A program made the translations under genes and the position numbers. The notes below the pieces were generated by a model that did not search any database, was not told where the DNA came from, and saw nothing but the letters and a program-made list of their open reading frames with translations. Shown piece by piece: positions 1 to 11,210 of a stretch of 64,000 nucleotides of DNA. This DNA comes from Yponomeuta sedellus (lineage: Eukaryota; Arthropoda; Insecta; Lepidoptera; Yponomeutidae): assembly GCA_934045075.1 (NCBI GenBank), contig OW203730.1:6336785-6400784 (forward strand), in the 5' to 3' direction. The number at the start of each line of letters is the position of its first letter. The stretch's first letter is position 1.

Positions 1-49
1 ATATAACTATGTATGAGCATCGCGAATCATTAAGAAATACTTCATGAGA

Positions 50-412
50 TGATTGATGTAATGAAGATGCCACTGGACGCTGTATAAAGTGTAATGGCAT
101 CTTCACTCCCAATAGATGGGTGAAGGGACCATTCGGATGCTATAGTGCCTGGGACTTGGTTTTAGATAGTGTAAGCTTGCGCAGCACTTTCACTATCCTG
201 ACAGCTTAGTCGGTTTAGCCCACATAAATGACTAGTTCTATCTGTGGAGCCAACCAAGCCGCGGGTTTCCTCACGATGGTTTCCTTTATTTAGCATGTGG
301 TATTGTGACTACGACTGCAAAGTCATTGGTACATGCCAACAGTGGAGATTGAACTTGGGTTTCCCGCTTGCGAGTCCATTGTTCTACCCACTGAGCTACT
401 ACCGCTATAAAT
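50..412 (-). repeat. F-type SINE
   Basis: The tRNA-like head is at the right (minus-strand A box region AGTAGCTCAGTGGG, B box damaged). The body has CCAAGCCGCGGGTTTCCTCA and the tail GACGCTGTATA. A short inversion at 76-120 duplicates AATGAAGATGCC. Confidence 0.7.
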
Positions 413-548
413 ATTTATGAGGTTCATACGTTCATATTAGCGTGAACTTGAATTAAAAAATTACATCAAAACTAAAAATATCCCGCCAACATAATGACTG
501 TAATATTGAACAATCTAACTTGCTTATTTCAATGCCTGTCGATCGATC
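413..548. other. Short AT-rich spacer
   Basis: No repeat, hairpin or credible frame seen between the F and B elements. Confidence 0.4.
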
Positions 549-905
549 GATATCAACCATTGGGTGTCCCCACTGCTAGAGCACGGGTTTCTTCCTGCAT
601 CGCAGGAAGGTTAGGCCATACTCCACCACGGGGGCCAAGTCCGGGTTGGTGGAGGGAGGATTGTAAGACAGTGGCAGGTCTTACTGTCAAGCCTTAGTTC
701 AGAGGCCTCTGACATGGCTTAACGACTGCCATTACATGGCAGCCGGCACCAACGTCTTAACGTGCCTTGCAAAGCACGGAAGTGCTCGAAAATAATGCCA
801 CTAACGGACAGTCACCCATCCTGCACCTAACCGCGCTTGTTTTTGCTTAACTCAAATGATTGATTCCAATCACTCAGTTTGCCTAGGCCGCGAGTGCTTC
901 AACGC
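549..905 (-). repeat. 5S-derived SINE (family B)
   Basis: The 3' tail module is at the left (GTCCCCACTGCTAGAGCACG) and the 5S-like head at the right. The head is degraded (GTCACCCATCC, TTTTTGCTTAACTC). Confidence 0.7.
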
Positions 906-1132
906 CTGTAAATTTATTTATATATTCGAGATTGTCGACCACAAATTATTCGTGGCGCCCGCGCTGTTTGTTGTGTTTAAAAAATATAAACACTTTAATT
1001 AGATACCCATTAAAAAAATCGCAGCTACCTTGGAGATATAAAAATACGCAGCTGCCTTGGAGAGGCTAAGGTATGCCTCAATCCTGACAAGCTAATTTGC
1101 AAAATTAAATTTGTCGCAGCATGCTCAACATG

Positions 1133-1273
1133 AAAACTTCCCAAAACCGGAGCGTTTTGGGATGTTTTAATGTTAACCCTTGTTAACATTTGTAGGCAGC
1201 CGTATCCGTTCCCCCAGGGATTCTTAGCACCCTCTATCCTGCCGGTATCCTGTTAACATTAAAACTTCCCAAA
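1133..1273. repeat. Triple hairpin of AAAACTTCCCAAA arms
   Basis: The arm occurs direct at 1133-1145 and 1261-1273 and inverted at 1156-1168. The longest pairing is 1156-1177 with 1252-1273 (22 bp, one mismatch), so two alternative hairpins share one arm. Bases 906-1132 to the left hold no feature I can name. Confidence 0.6.
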
Positions 1274-1334
1274 TATTCTAATTTCTACCAAATAGGGCAT
1301 TTATTAGCCCTATTTGGTTGAAATTATAATATTT
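1271..1334. repeat. Hairpin with 28-bp arms
   Basis: Arms 1271-1298 and 1307-1334 pair with two mismatches around an 8-base loop (CCAAATAGGGC / GCCCTATTTGG). It directly abuts the previous hairpin. Confidence 0.65.
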
Positions 1335-1371
1335 GTTCAGGTGTCCCAGGCCTCACTCGGGCGCATAATTA

Positions 1372-1476
1372 TGTGGTATTCTAGCAAAGTGTCAAGTTAG
1401 CAACTGTAACACAAGTCATTTAGCTGTAATTAGTATAGGGCTAACGAGATCTGTGTAATATGTCCATGAATAATAA
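1372..1476 (+). repeat. E-type SINE tail fragment
   Basis: Contains TAACACAAGTCATTTAG and GGGCTAACGAGATCTGTGTA, then AT-rich end (AATAATAATAATTATT). Confidence 0.6.
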
Positions 1477-1610
1477 TAATTATTATTATATTATCTATCT
1501 TATGTCCTGAGTAGTAGCCCTTTGCGAGATGAAGTGACAACCGTACATGCCACAATGAGTAAAACGCGTTACGTCTAGACGTAAATTCGATTATAGTTCG
1601 CCAAAAGATC

Positions 1611-1783
1611 CATCACCACCATCATCATCATCAACCGTTTGACGCCCACTGCAGGATATAGGACTCCCTCATAGTTTTCCAACCTTCACGGTCTTGTCCC
1701 GTTCCCGAATCCAGCAACTCCGTAACCAGGTATTCAGACTGTCTAGTGGTAGGCCTGCCCACGCTACGTCGTCCAGAAGCGTC
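1611..1783 (-). pseudogene. LINE 3' end, reverse transcriptase ORF C-terminus
   Basis: The minus strand reads SGRRSVGRPTTR, then DREGWKTMRESYILQWASNG and a stop, a pattern common at the C-terminus of lepidopteran non-LTR elements, followed by a GAT-type trinucleotide tail. Only the last 50 codons remain. Confidence 0.65.
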
Positions 1784-1847
1784 AAGGAAAATAAAAAAGT
1801 AATACCGACCAACCATTGAAAAAAAAATTCCTGTAGATAAGCGAAAA

Positions 1848-2105
1848 TCGCTCGTTAGCCCGGCTGCCGGAGTGATCTTAAGCGATTACGAAGGTTAAGC
1901 AACATAGGGTGCGTTTAGTGTATGAATTTGTGACCGTCTATGACTAACTAAAAGTTCCACTACTTTTCTGGGCGGTTCCGTGCTTCGCAAGGCACGTTAA
2001 GCAGTTGGTGCCGGCTGCCGTCGATAGATGGCAGTCGTAAAGCCAAGTCAGAGGCCTTAGGGCGGCTTGAAAACTTCTGACAGTTAGACCAGCCACCATT
2101 CTTGC
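1848..2105 (+). repeat. Family B SINE, variant head
   Basis: The head GATTACGAAGGTTAAGCAAC resembles the 5S rRNA A-box region more closely than other copies; the tail is truncated at CCAGCCACCATT. Confidence 0.7.
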
Positions 2106-2228
2106 CACCAGTCTCTCTCAAATTCAAAGCAATTAAAATTAATCCATATTGGAGTATTGCAAATTTTTGCCATTTTAAGCTCTATAAATTGATTCATTAA
2201 AATTAAACCATTAATAAAGCTTATAATG

Positions 2229-2540
2229 TTGATTATACTATTTTTATTTTTAATGCACTAACCCGTGCCTAAAATAAAAATAGTATAATCATGTGGGTAC
2301 AGTGATATCGTTCCGATGTTAAACCTAACTGCAAAGTAGGTAGTCGGGGCTGTAAGCAATGCAATTTGCTTAAGTCTCTGCCTGTACGTAAAACAAAGAA
2401 TAGTGTAAAGAGGTTCAAAATTTCACTGATGCCGTGAGTCGCCCATTGGCTCAGTTGGTAGAGCGCTGGCACGGATAGCCAGAGGTTGCGGGTTCGAATC
2501 CCGGCATGGGTGAAATTTTTAGCCTCTAAATAGGTTTTTA
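2229..2540 (+). repeat. Family A tRNA-like element, long copy
   Basis: Begins with a hairpin of the tail (2233-2288, TATACTATTTTTATTTT paired with its inverse). Then AACCTAACTGCAAAGTAGG, the tRNA-like region with A box TTGGCTCAGTTGG and B box GGTTCGAATCC, then AATTTTTAGCCTCTAAATAG. Confidence 0.8.
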
Positions 2541-2616
2541 AACTTATGATGTTGGTTTATTTTTATATACGTTTAGATTGATCGCATCAAGAAGAAGCGC
2601 TGGTGGACTAGCGAGA

Positions 2617-2982
2617 AGTGTTCGTGGCCTAGCGGAACCGAGTGATTGGAATCAATCACTTGGGTTAAGCAACAACAGGCGTGGTCAGGTACTGGATGGG
2701 TGACCATCTCGTGACTACCGCTAGTGGCATTTTTTCCGAGCGCTTCCGTGCTTCGCAAGGCACGTTAAGCCGTTAGTGCCGGCTGTTATGTAATGGCAGT
2801 CGTTAAGCCATGTTAGAGGCCTTATGGGGGGCTTGATAATTTCTGACAGTAAGGTCCGCCACTGTCTTACAATCCTCCACCAACCCGGACTTGGCCCCCA
2901 TGGTGGACTATAGCCTAACCCTCCCAACATACAGGAAGAGACCCGTGCCCCAACAGTGAGGACTTAAAAAAGGTTGATAACG
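2617..2982 (+). repeat. Family B SINE, full-length copy
   Basis: The head carries GGTTAAGCAACAACAGGCG and GGTACTGGATGGGTGACC, matching the internal promoter of 5S rRNA. The tail ends CCCCAACAGTGAGGACTTAA then GGTTGATAACGA. Confidence 0.82.
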
Positions 2983-2985
2983 ACC

Positions 2986-3435
2986 GCATCAAGTTTCAAG
3001 ATAGTAGTAGGAAAAAATAATGGACAATTTTAAACACAAAAATTAGTTTACTCTCGATAGAGAAGAAATTTCAAATTTCGCGCTATTTCACTGAAACTTT
3101 ACACAGGGAATCAAAAACGGAAATGCGTCGTCGGTTGAGATTCTACAAAATAAACAAACCGTGCTATCTTGAATGCGGAGAATCATTCTAAAGCATTCGT
3201 CTTAACTTTACGACCGTTGGTCAAGAAAATAAAAAGCGACGAACGAAGTAAACACAGAGTTGTAAAGATAACGGAAACAAAATAAGCACAATACATACAG
3301 AAGGCTCATTTCGGACGGAAAAGTTGCATTGCAAATCGCTATAAAATTTCACCCCAGAGTTATAAGAACGGCTTCATTCACAAAAACGCTCCCCAAAAGC
3401 TGACGAAACATTTAAATAATAGCATTCACTTTTTT
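2986..3435. other. Unassigned stretch
   Basis: Moderate AT, no repeat family, hairpin or frame of note. Confidence 0.4.
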
Positions 3436-3670
3436 CTTCTTCTTCAGGCTATATTAGTCCACTGCATACATAGCCCTCCCCTAATGAGCGCCATAGCGCA
3501 AGGCCATCATCCCCATGCTGGACATGCGGGTTGGGAATCGCAGTTTGGTGGAATTGTACTGCAGGGACACTGGTGCCCACCCCCCGGGTTGTGTCCCTTA
3601 GTCGCCTTTTACGACACCCGCGGGAAGAATTTGGCGCTATTCTCTAAGCCGACACCACACAGCAAGCATC
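3436..3670 (+). repeat. LINE-end repeat K
   Basis: A CTT-rich start, CAGGCTATATTAGTCCACTG, CCCATGCTGGACATGCGGGT and CCCTTAGTCGCCTTTTACGA. This 3' region recurs at 27.7, 29.9 and 37.0 kb. Confidence 0.65.
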
Positions 3671-3773
3671 AACTTTAACGTTGCAAAATTAACAAATGGA
3701 GCAGGCAAGTGACATTATGTTATCCAAGAGAAGACACTAGTAGGAAAGTACACCCGAAAAGAATATAGAAAGA

Positions 3774-3927
3774 TGACGCCTAACTTTGGGACCATACTGG
3801 ACCAGAGTAGCAGAGGATAGAGTTCAGTGGAGAGAGCTGGAGGAGGCCTATGCCAAAAGGCACGGAAATTTGCGAGAGATACTATACTATAATCATATAG
3901 CTGTGAGGTGTCGGCCTAGAGAATAGC
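3774..3927 (+). pseudogene. LINE ORF C-terminus
   Basis: The frame from 3790 reads WTRVAEDRVQWRELEEAYAK, then ends in a stop at 3925-3927. This is the usual last segment of lepidopteran LINE reverse transcriptase ORFs. Confidence 0.65.
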
Positions 3928-4018
3928 ACCAACCCAATTCTTCCCGCGGGTGTCGTAAAAGGCGACTTAGGGACACAAACCGGGGGGGTGTCCCTAAGTC
4001 GCCTTTTACGGGGGGGTA
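3905..4018 (-). repeat. Repeat K fragment folded into a hairpin
   Basis: CGTAAAAGGCGACTTAGGGA at 3954-3976 is matched perfectly, inverted, at 3988-4010 (23-bp arms) around a G-rich loop. Confidence 0.7.
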
Positions 4019-4615
4019 TACTCAGTAAAGAAACATATTAAAAAAAAATGTGCGCGAGAGATGGTCACGAGAACAAAAGCTGCCTTCACGAAAAAGTAGC
4101 TGGAGCACGTATTGTACAAACTAAGTGCTTTATTTAATGTAAAAACCTAAGGAATTATTTCTCAGATATTTGCTTAACTTATTTTGTGAGACAAAGAACA
4201 ATGTTATTTATCCCTAGAAATATTTTTCGAGAGTTTTTTATTATTGGCTTGACAAATTGGTAGACAGTTATAAGCCCTCTGTTTCTCCCCAGTGAAAGAA
4301 TTCGTTTTGACAGCGCGAGAGAACAGTCTTAATTAAAGAAGCTTTTTCTTTTCAAAGAAAGGGAACGCCTAAATGTCTTTCTGAAAGAGGTTAGAATTTA
4401 CGTGCCTTAACTTTGAAACTCGTAATGCTTTTTACGGGTCGCGATGGAGGCGATAAGGGGTACGTGAAAGGCTTTACTTCGAGCTCAATATTAGAACAGA
4501 AAGAGAAAGCAAAACGTCCAATTGCATCCATTTGTTCTTGAAAAAATCGGGTGCTCTGTGCGGTTACTCGGTCATTGGTTTAACGTAATATGTCTTTAAG
4601 TAAGCGTACATACAT
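4019..4615. other. Unassigned stretch
   Basis: No repeat family recognised; short frames only. Confidence 0.4.
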
Positions 4616-4745
4616 AACCTCACGCCTATATCCCAGAGGGGTAGGCGGAGACCAGGGACTGCTACTTACCACGATCCTGACAGATCACCTTCGCTTCATC
4701 AACGTTCATAAGTCATTGCATGCACGCACGCCGCTTCCGGGCCTT
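4616..4745 (-). repeat. LINE I 3' end fragment
   Basis: CCTCACGCCTATATCCCAGA, GACAGATCACCTTCG and CATGCACGCACGCCG. This is the reverse complement of the LINE C-terminus seen at 5.5-5.9 kb. Confidence 0.65.
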
Positions 4746-4770
4746 ACTTAAAATCTAAATAAGCGTATTT

Positions 4771-4996
4771 GTCGATATCAACACTCGTATGTCCCCACTG
4801 CTGTGGCACGGATCTCTTCCTGCATCGAAGAAAGGTTAGGCCATACTCCACCACGGGGGCCAAATCCGGGTTGGTAGAAAATTGTAAGGTGGCGGACCTT
4901 AATGTCAGAAGTTATCATGCCGCCCATAAGACCTCTGACATGGCTTAACGACTGTCCTTACATGACAGCCGGCACCACCGGCTAAACGTGCCTAAG
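4771..4996 (-). repeat. Family B SINE, head-less copy
   Basis: Tail and middle modules (CCACCACGGGGGCC, TGACATGGCTTAACGACTG); truncated before the 5S-like head. Confidence 0.75.
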
Positions 4997-5340
4997 CGTA
5001 TTTAGCTCAATTAAATACTTAGTTTTTAATGAAGACATTCTCCTTTTCACGGTTAATCCTAAAGTGAACATTATTCCCGTAACCCACTCCCGACTGCAAA
5101 TATTCACACGACCGTTGCGTTGCAGCGTGTTCCGTCGTTTCTTAAAGTTTCCTAAATTCTTAAGAATTTCAGTGAACTGCATCCTTTGTCTCCGACGCTG
5201 AATATTCTAATGTATATATTGTTTGTGTTGTTTTAGTTAAACCATATTTAAATCTCAATTTAATGTTCTAGAAGCTTCATTATTTAGTGGATTGATATTA
5301 CGGCAATTACAGTTTTCTTGACATTGTTCACAGTCTACTG
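4997..5340. other. Unassigned stretch
   Basis: An open minus frame of 66 codons spans 4982-5182 but has no recognisable motif. Confidence 0.4.
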
Positions 5341-5344
5341 CCGG

Positions 5345-5460
5345 CCTGCCTGACTGCCTCAATGGCTAGCGGTTAACAAGCTTGACTACCAAAACAGAGG
5401 TCGTGACACAGGGTATCCTATTTTGGGACCAGAACAAGTGATTGTGTTGTGTGAAATTTA
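5345..5460 (+). repeat. G/H-type SINE fragment
   Basis: TGCCTCAATGGCTAGCGGTT resembles a tRNA-like A-box side; CACAGGGTATCCTATTTTGG matches the body of G/H copies. Confidence 0.5.
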
Positions 5461-5499
5461 TATTATTACTATTATTATTATTACTAACAGTTATATAAC

Positions 5500-5935
5500 A
5501 GGTGTCCTTGGGAAGTATGTGTAGTGTTACTTTAAATGACAAGATACGCAATAGTCTGACTAGAGAACGTTGTGGACTGAAAAAGGATGTAGTGACTAGA
5601 ATTGAGAAAGGAATGTTGCGTTGGTTTGGACATGTGGAGAGGATGAAGGAAGAAAGATTGACGAAACAAATGTATATTGCGAATGTGAGTGGAAGGGCTG
5701 GTAAGGGAGGGTAAGTCCCAGGCGGATATACATCGACCAAACAGTAGTAGCAAAGAGGAAGATCAAAAGTACCCGGAACCGGCGTGCGTGCATGCAACGA
5801 CTTATGAACGTTGATGAAACGAAGGTGATCTGTGAGGATCGTGGCAAGTGGCAGTCCCTGTTCTCTACCTACCCCTCTGGGACACAGGCGGGAGGTTATG
5901 TATTCACGTGTATAATCCGCGAAGAGTGAAAGGTA
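5500..5935 (+). pseudogene. LINE I remnant, reverse transcriptase C-terminus
   Basis: The frame from 5502 reads LNDKIRNSLTRERCGLKKD, then MLRWFGHVERMKEERLTKQM, the usual end of this LINE type; it stops at 5712-5714. The continuation is frameshifted, with RNRRACMQRLMNVDE and a PSGTQ motif in another frame. Confidence 0.75.
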
Positions 5936-6462
5936 AGACGAGTACATAAACTAACATGTAACTTAATGTCTTTAAGTACTTTCTTGCTTTAAGTTACACT
6001 ATGAAAAGCAATAAACTTATTTTTATACTTCTTATGCTTCAAGAACTCAATCATACCTAAAAGTTTTGTGTATGTATTGATGTATTGAGTTCACTTTTCG
6101 TAAGTTTTTTTTGTGCAGTAAAGAATTATGGGGAATAATACTCGTAATAATAAGGAGTCATATCAATCGAAGCAATATGACCGTATAAAGGGAATGACTC
6201 AGCTAATGCCATTACTTTGTTAAAGTGCGTAGCGATAATTTTCAGATTTAGACGCTAATAAATATTTTATGTATTTCACTATTATTAGGCCGGGTGCAGT
6301 GTCCAAGGACCCACGTCCACATGATCCCGGGGGTCATTCGGGGGCCAAACTTTACTCTCCCAGTATTATGACTTTGGGAAAGTTTACATTCATGGTTCAT
6401 TTACACGGACTCGTGGTCTTGTTACGAGCAAGATTTTATGTTTTTACTTCGGGCTTAGTTTT
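5936..6462. other. Unassigned stretch
   Basis: A 65-codon open frame at 6269-6466 (GGHSGAKLYSP) has no recognisable family. Confidence 0.35.
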
Positions 6463-6590
6463 ATAGGGTTCCGCAGCAAACATGGAAACCCATTGTGGTT
6501 TGGTAACGTCAGTGTGTCCGCGGCCTAGACCACAGACCATTAGTGTAAAAAGCTGAAATTTGGCCTACACATACATATTGACCACACTGA

Positions 6591-6651
6591 CCAAACGGTA
6601 TAATAAAACCGGAAAATGGGAGGTATTTTCAGGTTTTATTATACTGTTTGG
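6591..6651. repeat. Palindrome with 20-bp arms
   Basis: CCAAACGGTATAATAAAACC at the left is matched inverted at 6632-6651 with one difference. It may be the core of a decayed MITE; the 5' side (6463-6540) has GGGTTCCGCAGCAAACATGG, a motif resembling a common lepidopteran repeat. Confidence 0.55.
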
Positions 6652-6654
6652 TTG

Positions 6655-7224
6655 GACCTCCCCACACTTACATTGAAAACCGATGTTTTTGGTCTATTCC
6701 ATAGTGTTAAGTTACGTTGGATTAAAGAATGTTTGTTGAAGAAGAACGTCCCAGTCCTCGTCCTTTCGGCAAAGCGGCTGTTCATAAAACTTAAAAATTT
6801 CGGAGGAGTCAAAAAGTTAAAAGAAAATTACATTTTTAACATGTAACATTATAAGAGCATTAATATTATAAGCAACTTATAAAAGGAAAATGTCGTACAA
6901 ATTACATTATTGAAGTTGTTATTTGTATAAATAAATCAAAATCCTACTTCTACTGAACCCTGCGCTGCGTTCGTGCGCGCACTTGGCCGGTTTTCTTCTT
7001 ATACTTCTAGTTTTTGTTGATGCCAGTATTTTTAAGGCTCCTTTTTTTTCAGGCATAATTGTCACTTTAAATAATTGTAAATCATAGTAAAATCTTCACA
7101 AACTTAGTCTACGATGAGAGGGCAAAAGGAATTATTTACGTACATTTCAGACTTTGTCGTAAAGAAACACCGCGTTAGTTAATATTTTTTTTTGCCAATT
7201 TTGTTTCTCTAAAGAAAACTAACC
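6655..7224. other. Unassigned AT-rich stretch
   Basis: Nothing beyond short frames; no inverted repeats over 12 bp noticed. Confidence 0.35.
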
Positions 7225-7290
7225 GTGAGAGATGGCCTATACCCAGCAGTGGGCAGCGGCGGGCTGATGAAGATGATGAAAAAAAATAAA
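7225..7290 (+). repeat. LINE 3' tail with ATG-type microsatellite
   Basis: GGCCTATACCCAGCAGTGGG followed by GATGAAGATGATGAAA, a frequent lepidopteran LINE terminus. Confidence 0.55.
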
Positions 7291-8065
7291 GTACATGAAA
7301 ATTATTGTATGTTATCTTAATATTCTAAAATCATTGCCTGTAACATGGTTCAAACAATGTGTAACTTTGCGCTACTATGATATAAAGAATTATTTAGACG
7401 ACAATGATGTTTGGAATTAAAGTACAATGTTTTAAAATAATTAAGTAAAATCTTTTAATTGAGGGCTTTCAAAATACTAAGGTTGGAGTTTTTTGTATGT
7501 CAATTCCCCGAACAGATCTAGATTTTAAGTGCATATCCAGTTTAACTTATGTTACTTTGCATAAAACCTTTTTATTTGAAATTATAAGATATTACCATCG
7601 ATAAAATATTAAATATTTTATCGATGATATTACTGTAGAACCGGAGCATGATATCACTTTTTTAACAGTCCGAATTGATCAATAAAACAATTATAATCAG
7701 ATAGTCACAAAATTAACCCACTTCGCCTTATCAAAATTTGCTTGATAAATTATTTGAGAAAGGAAGGAAAGTAACTCTTTTTTAAACTTTTCACCCCAAC
7801 CGCATCCTGACGGGCCTTAGGAACTTCGTGGTTTTTTTATGGAAGGTGTCAAATTCAAAATAGTAGAACGAAACTTAAGACAAAATTGTCCCTGAGGGTG
7901 TCGGCAGATAGGAATATAAAAAAGATTGTGTTGTACAAATTAAAAATTCAATCTAAGGAGGATGATTTTATCATCGGTGTCAAAGGTTGGTAAAGGTATT
8001 CAAAAAGATTACAAAATAACATGTGGTGTTGAATTCGAATTACTTAAGATCCTCGAAATATTATA
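7291..8065. other. AT-rich stretch with one palindrome
   Basis: The palindrome at 7597-7625 (ATCGATAAAATATT inverted) has 14-bp perfect arms. The rest is featureless. Confidence 0.4.
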
Positions 8066-8067
8066 AT

Positions 8068-8120
8068 ACAAGATAAGATCAGAATCTTCTTTATTGTACA
8101 CTGAAAAAACAACAAATACA
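8068..8120 (-). repeat. J-type element tail fragment
   Basis: AAGATAAGATCAGAATCTTC and TTTATTGTACACTG match the J terminus. Confidence 0.5.
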
Positions 8121-8191
8121 AAGTATCACAGTATTATAAACATATTATTATATAAATAGAGTTCACTTTCCGATTTTTCATATAAACTTAC

Positions 8192-8408
8192 GTAAGTCAA
8201 AAGCCGCTCTGATCAGCAGCGTAAATAAATCCAAATCGCGCATAGTATTAAATGGAGCAAACCAGTTTTCGGAGTAAATCCTACATTGACCGCCTACCCG
8301 TAAGTTAGTAAATAGGTCTGGTACTATAAAAGAAAAAAACACTGGATAAGAAGTAAAACTATCGTCCCAAATCCAATGACAGAAGAAACACCCCGAAAAA
8401 CCTATTAC
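8192..8408 (-). CDS. Candidate orphan internal exon
   Basis: An open stretch of 72 codons is bounded by AATTTTGTTACAG upstream and GTAAGT downstream, in register as an internal exon. The translation is rich in Phe and Trp (for example NLRVGGQCRIYSENWFAPF). I recognise no family and could not find partner exons in the AT-rich DNA on either side. It could be a chance open frame. Confidence 0.25.
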
Positions 8409-8601
8409 CTGTAACAAAATTAACATTTTCTCTTACAAAAGCCGGCTTCGGGCAAAACCTTTCACACTAAAAATAATGCGTATATACAGGCCGTTACAGG
8501 AAATCCCTGACATCTACATGTAAAATACTATCTAGTAATAAGCTTGCCTTTTTAAGATTTTGTTTCAGTGATTTCTTCATAAATCACTCACTCATTCCAT
8601 A

Positions 8602-8715
8602 ATTCATTCATTCATTCACTCATTCATACATTCATTCGTTCATTCATTCGTTCGTTCGTTCGTTCGTTCGGTCGGTCGGTCGGTCGGTCGGTCGGTCGGT
8701 CGGTCGGTCACTCGG
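8602..8715. repeat. Compound tetranucleotide microsatellite ATTC-GTTC-GGTC
   Basis: ATTC units (8602-8648) give way to GTTC (8649-8670) and then about ten GGTC units (8671-8709). Confidence 0.95.
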
Positions 8716-8730
8716 TAAGTTGGTCATTGC

Positions 8731-9835
8731 ATTCCCCATTCCAGTCCATTGAATGTGTACCTGTACTCAACAAAACATGTAAACGTTCTACTGCAGGGCA
8801 CTTATATTATAAACACAACCCAAATGACCACGTTAAATATGACAGAAAGTTTCTTTAACACCCTGTATGCACTCCTTGCCTCATTGTATTCCAGGCAGAC
8901 TCCCTCACCCTAGTTTTACAAGCAGCCACGTACCTTCCACGCAGGCCTTTGAATTTTTAAACGGCCACGATTCATTCAAAGCCTTTTCATTGCAAACCTT
9001 TCGATTGAGGATGGCCACTTATTTGTACTAAGGGGAGGATTTCCTTCTCTACCCCTAGTTGGTTTTGGCTTTGAGATGGGTTGATTATGTTCGGACTTTT
9101 ATGAAAAGTGGCACGGATTAAATGGATTTTTTCTTGTGATATTTTGAAAGCACTTTTACTAATACTTGTTTTTTTTATTATTATTTATTCAAGACATTTA
9201 CAGAATATAGGTACATACTAAATAAATACAAAAAACCTTAACTGAAACCTGTACAGGTGTATCTGTGAGGTGAGTTACTCTTTTTATAGCTTAAGAAGTG
9301 TTGTTTTAGGGCATGTCGGCACTTATTTGGCTCACACAGGATTTTTTCATTGGAAGGAGAAAATCATTGGAAGAATGTACTCCGCTGTACGAGTCCTATA
9401 ATAGTTGTTGTTGGAACGTTTTATAACTTTTTTAATTAATAAATAAACTCTGGAACGACTTCAGGTGTGATTTTATTTATAGATTTATAGTAACTTTAAA
9501 ACAGAAAACTGGATAAAAACGGAGAAGCAGGTAAAAAGTCAGATCTGGTCAAAGGGTAAAGTAGTAGTGGATGAAAAATGAGGGAAATCGAAGAATGAGT
9601 GACAAAATTTAAATATTTGAAAATGATAGATAGAAAAGAAATAAAAATGGTGTAAAGAGGTTTGCACCGTTACATTGTAATGCGGTAAAGTGTAGGTAGG
9701 AAGGTGCTGCAGGTTCTGAAGTTGTTTAGGACTGTTTTGTTTCGTCAGGGAGTTCATTCTGCCGCATTCCTCACTTACAATAGCCATCCTGACTTTATCG
9801 AAAACATGTACCTGTACTGTATGGCTTACGTTTGA
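8731..9835. other. Unassigned stretch
   Basis: Mostly unique. A minus-strand open frame of 111 codons (9539-9874) is low-complexity toward its end and runs into the SINE E tail; I do not call it. Confidence 0.4.
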
Positions 9836-9837
9836 TG

Positions 9838-10087
9838 ATAAATAAATAAATAAATATTCATGGACATAATACACAGATCTCGTTAGCCCTAAGCTAAGTA
9901 CAACTAAATGACTGTGTTATAGGTGCTAACTCGACGATAGATTTAATACAATAAATACATAGATAACGTCCAAGACCCGAGACAAACTAGAAAAGTTCGT
10001 TTCCTAGCTTGACCCGGCCGGGGATCGAACCCAAGACCTTCGGTTTTACAGTCAGCGTGCCAAGCCGCTGCACCACCGAGGCCGCCG
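9838..10087 (-). repeat. E-type tRNA-derived SINE
   Basis: The minus-strand head is GCCTCGGTGGTGCAGCGGCT with B box GGTTCGATCCC. The tail has TTATACTTAG-type sequence and ends in AATA repeats (9836-9853). Confidence 0.8.
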
Positions 10088-10254
10088 TAATGATGATGTA
10101 CACAATGTATGTTTTACAATGTACCTGAGATGTAGCTCCGGGCCCGTCCAATACATCGTTTTTTCATTGTAATTATACATTTATAGTTTAAAATATTTAT
10201 GATGTTATCAAGATTTTACTTCTTTGGTATCTTATCTTATCGAGAATATTGATT

Positions 10255-10355
10255 GTGAGTGATTGTGTGTGGCCCACCACTGGGCAAAGGCCTCATTTTA
10301 AATTTCCATCACTTGGTAAATATTTCAAGTGGCATCGGGCCGTCACGTTGCTGAT
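10255..10355 (-). repeat. L-type fragment
   Basis: GCCCACCACTGGGCAAAGGC and TTCAAGTGGCATCGGGC. Confidence 0.4.
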
Positions 10356-10365
10356 TGAAATGAAA

Positions 10366-10485
10366 TGAAAAGGTTTTATTCAAAGTAGCGCGGAAACGGC
10401 GGCTTAATAAACGTTAAAATTAAAACTAGGTGTCCAGTTCAACATCTAGATCATTGTTGAGAAAAAATGGCCAAAAAAAACTCCT
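10366..10485. repeat. Dispersed repeat M
   Basis: AATGAAAAGGTTTTATTCAA and GAAACGGCGGCTTAA recur at 30594-30700. Confidence 0.5.
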
Positions 10486-10547
10486 AATTTGTCCCATCGG
10501 TGGCTAATTTCGACTACCTTTCTGAACTGGCTTCAGAAAGGTAGACG

Positions 10548-10922
10548 GTGGTAACCCAGTGGATGGAGCAAAGGAATCGTAAGCGCATGACCCAGATTCG
10601 ATTCCTGGCGCCAGTATGTACCAATAACTTTATTTGTTAAGTTACGTTCATCTGCAAATTTATAGAAGCAATATTACACGCTAACATTGAAGGAAAACAT
10701 CGCGAGGGAACCCGCAGCTTGGTTGGCTCCGCACGTATTGACTGTCTTTTCTGTGGGTAGGGCCGACTAAGCTGTCAGGATGGTATAGGTGCTGGGCAAG
10801 CCTCCTCCATATAAAACGATGTCCCAAGCACTGTAGCGTCTGAGTGTTTTATGCCCATTCACCCATCTTGTAAGTGAAGATGCCTTGGTCGCTGTATAAA
10901 TCATCTCATTACGTAAACATAT
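10548..10922 (+). repeat. F-type SINE, near full length
   Basis: tRNA-like head with B box GATTCGATTCC, body GCAGCTTGGTTGGCTCCGCA and end CGCTGTATAAATCATCTC. Confidence 0.75.
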
Positions 10923-11091
10923 ATCAGCTCATATGTGGGGCTTGGGACGTCCCCTGACCTTTACTTAAGTTTATCGGTTGCTAATCCAACGCCATGTCAA
11001 CGAAAAAACCACTATTTTTACAATGTTAGTTTTGGCTTGAAACAGTTACTATGAGTTATGATTGGATTTAATTTTCAACTATTACTTAATT

Positions 11092-11205
11092 AGATAGATA
11101 GAAAACACTTTATTGTACATAAAAAAGGAACTTACACAGATATTTCTTAACCTAAAAGTATCACTATCACTAAAAGTGATCTCTTCCAGAAAACCTTAGG
11201 TTGGA
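11092..11205 (-). repeat. Microsatellite-tailed retroposon fragment
   Basis: TAGATAGATAGAAAACACTT and TTATTGTACATAAAAA match 53400-53475. Confidence 0.45.
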
Positions 11206-11210
11206 ATGGA

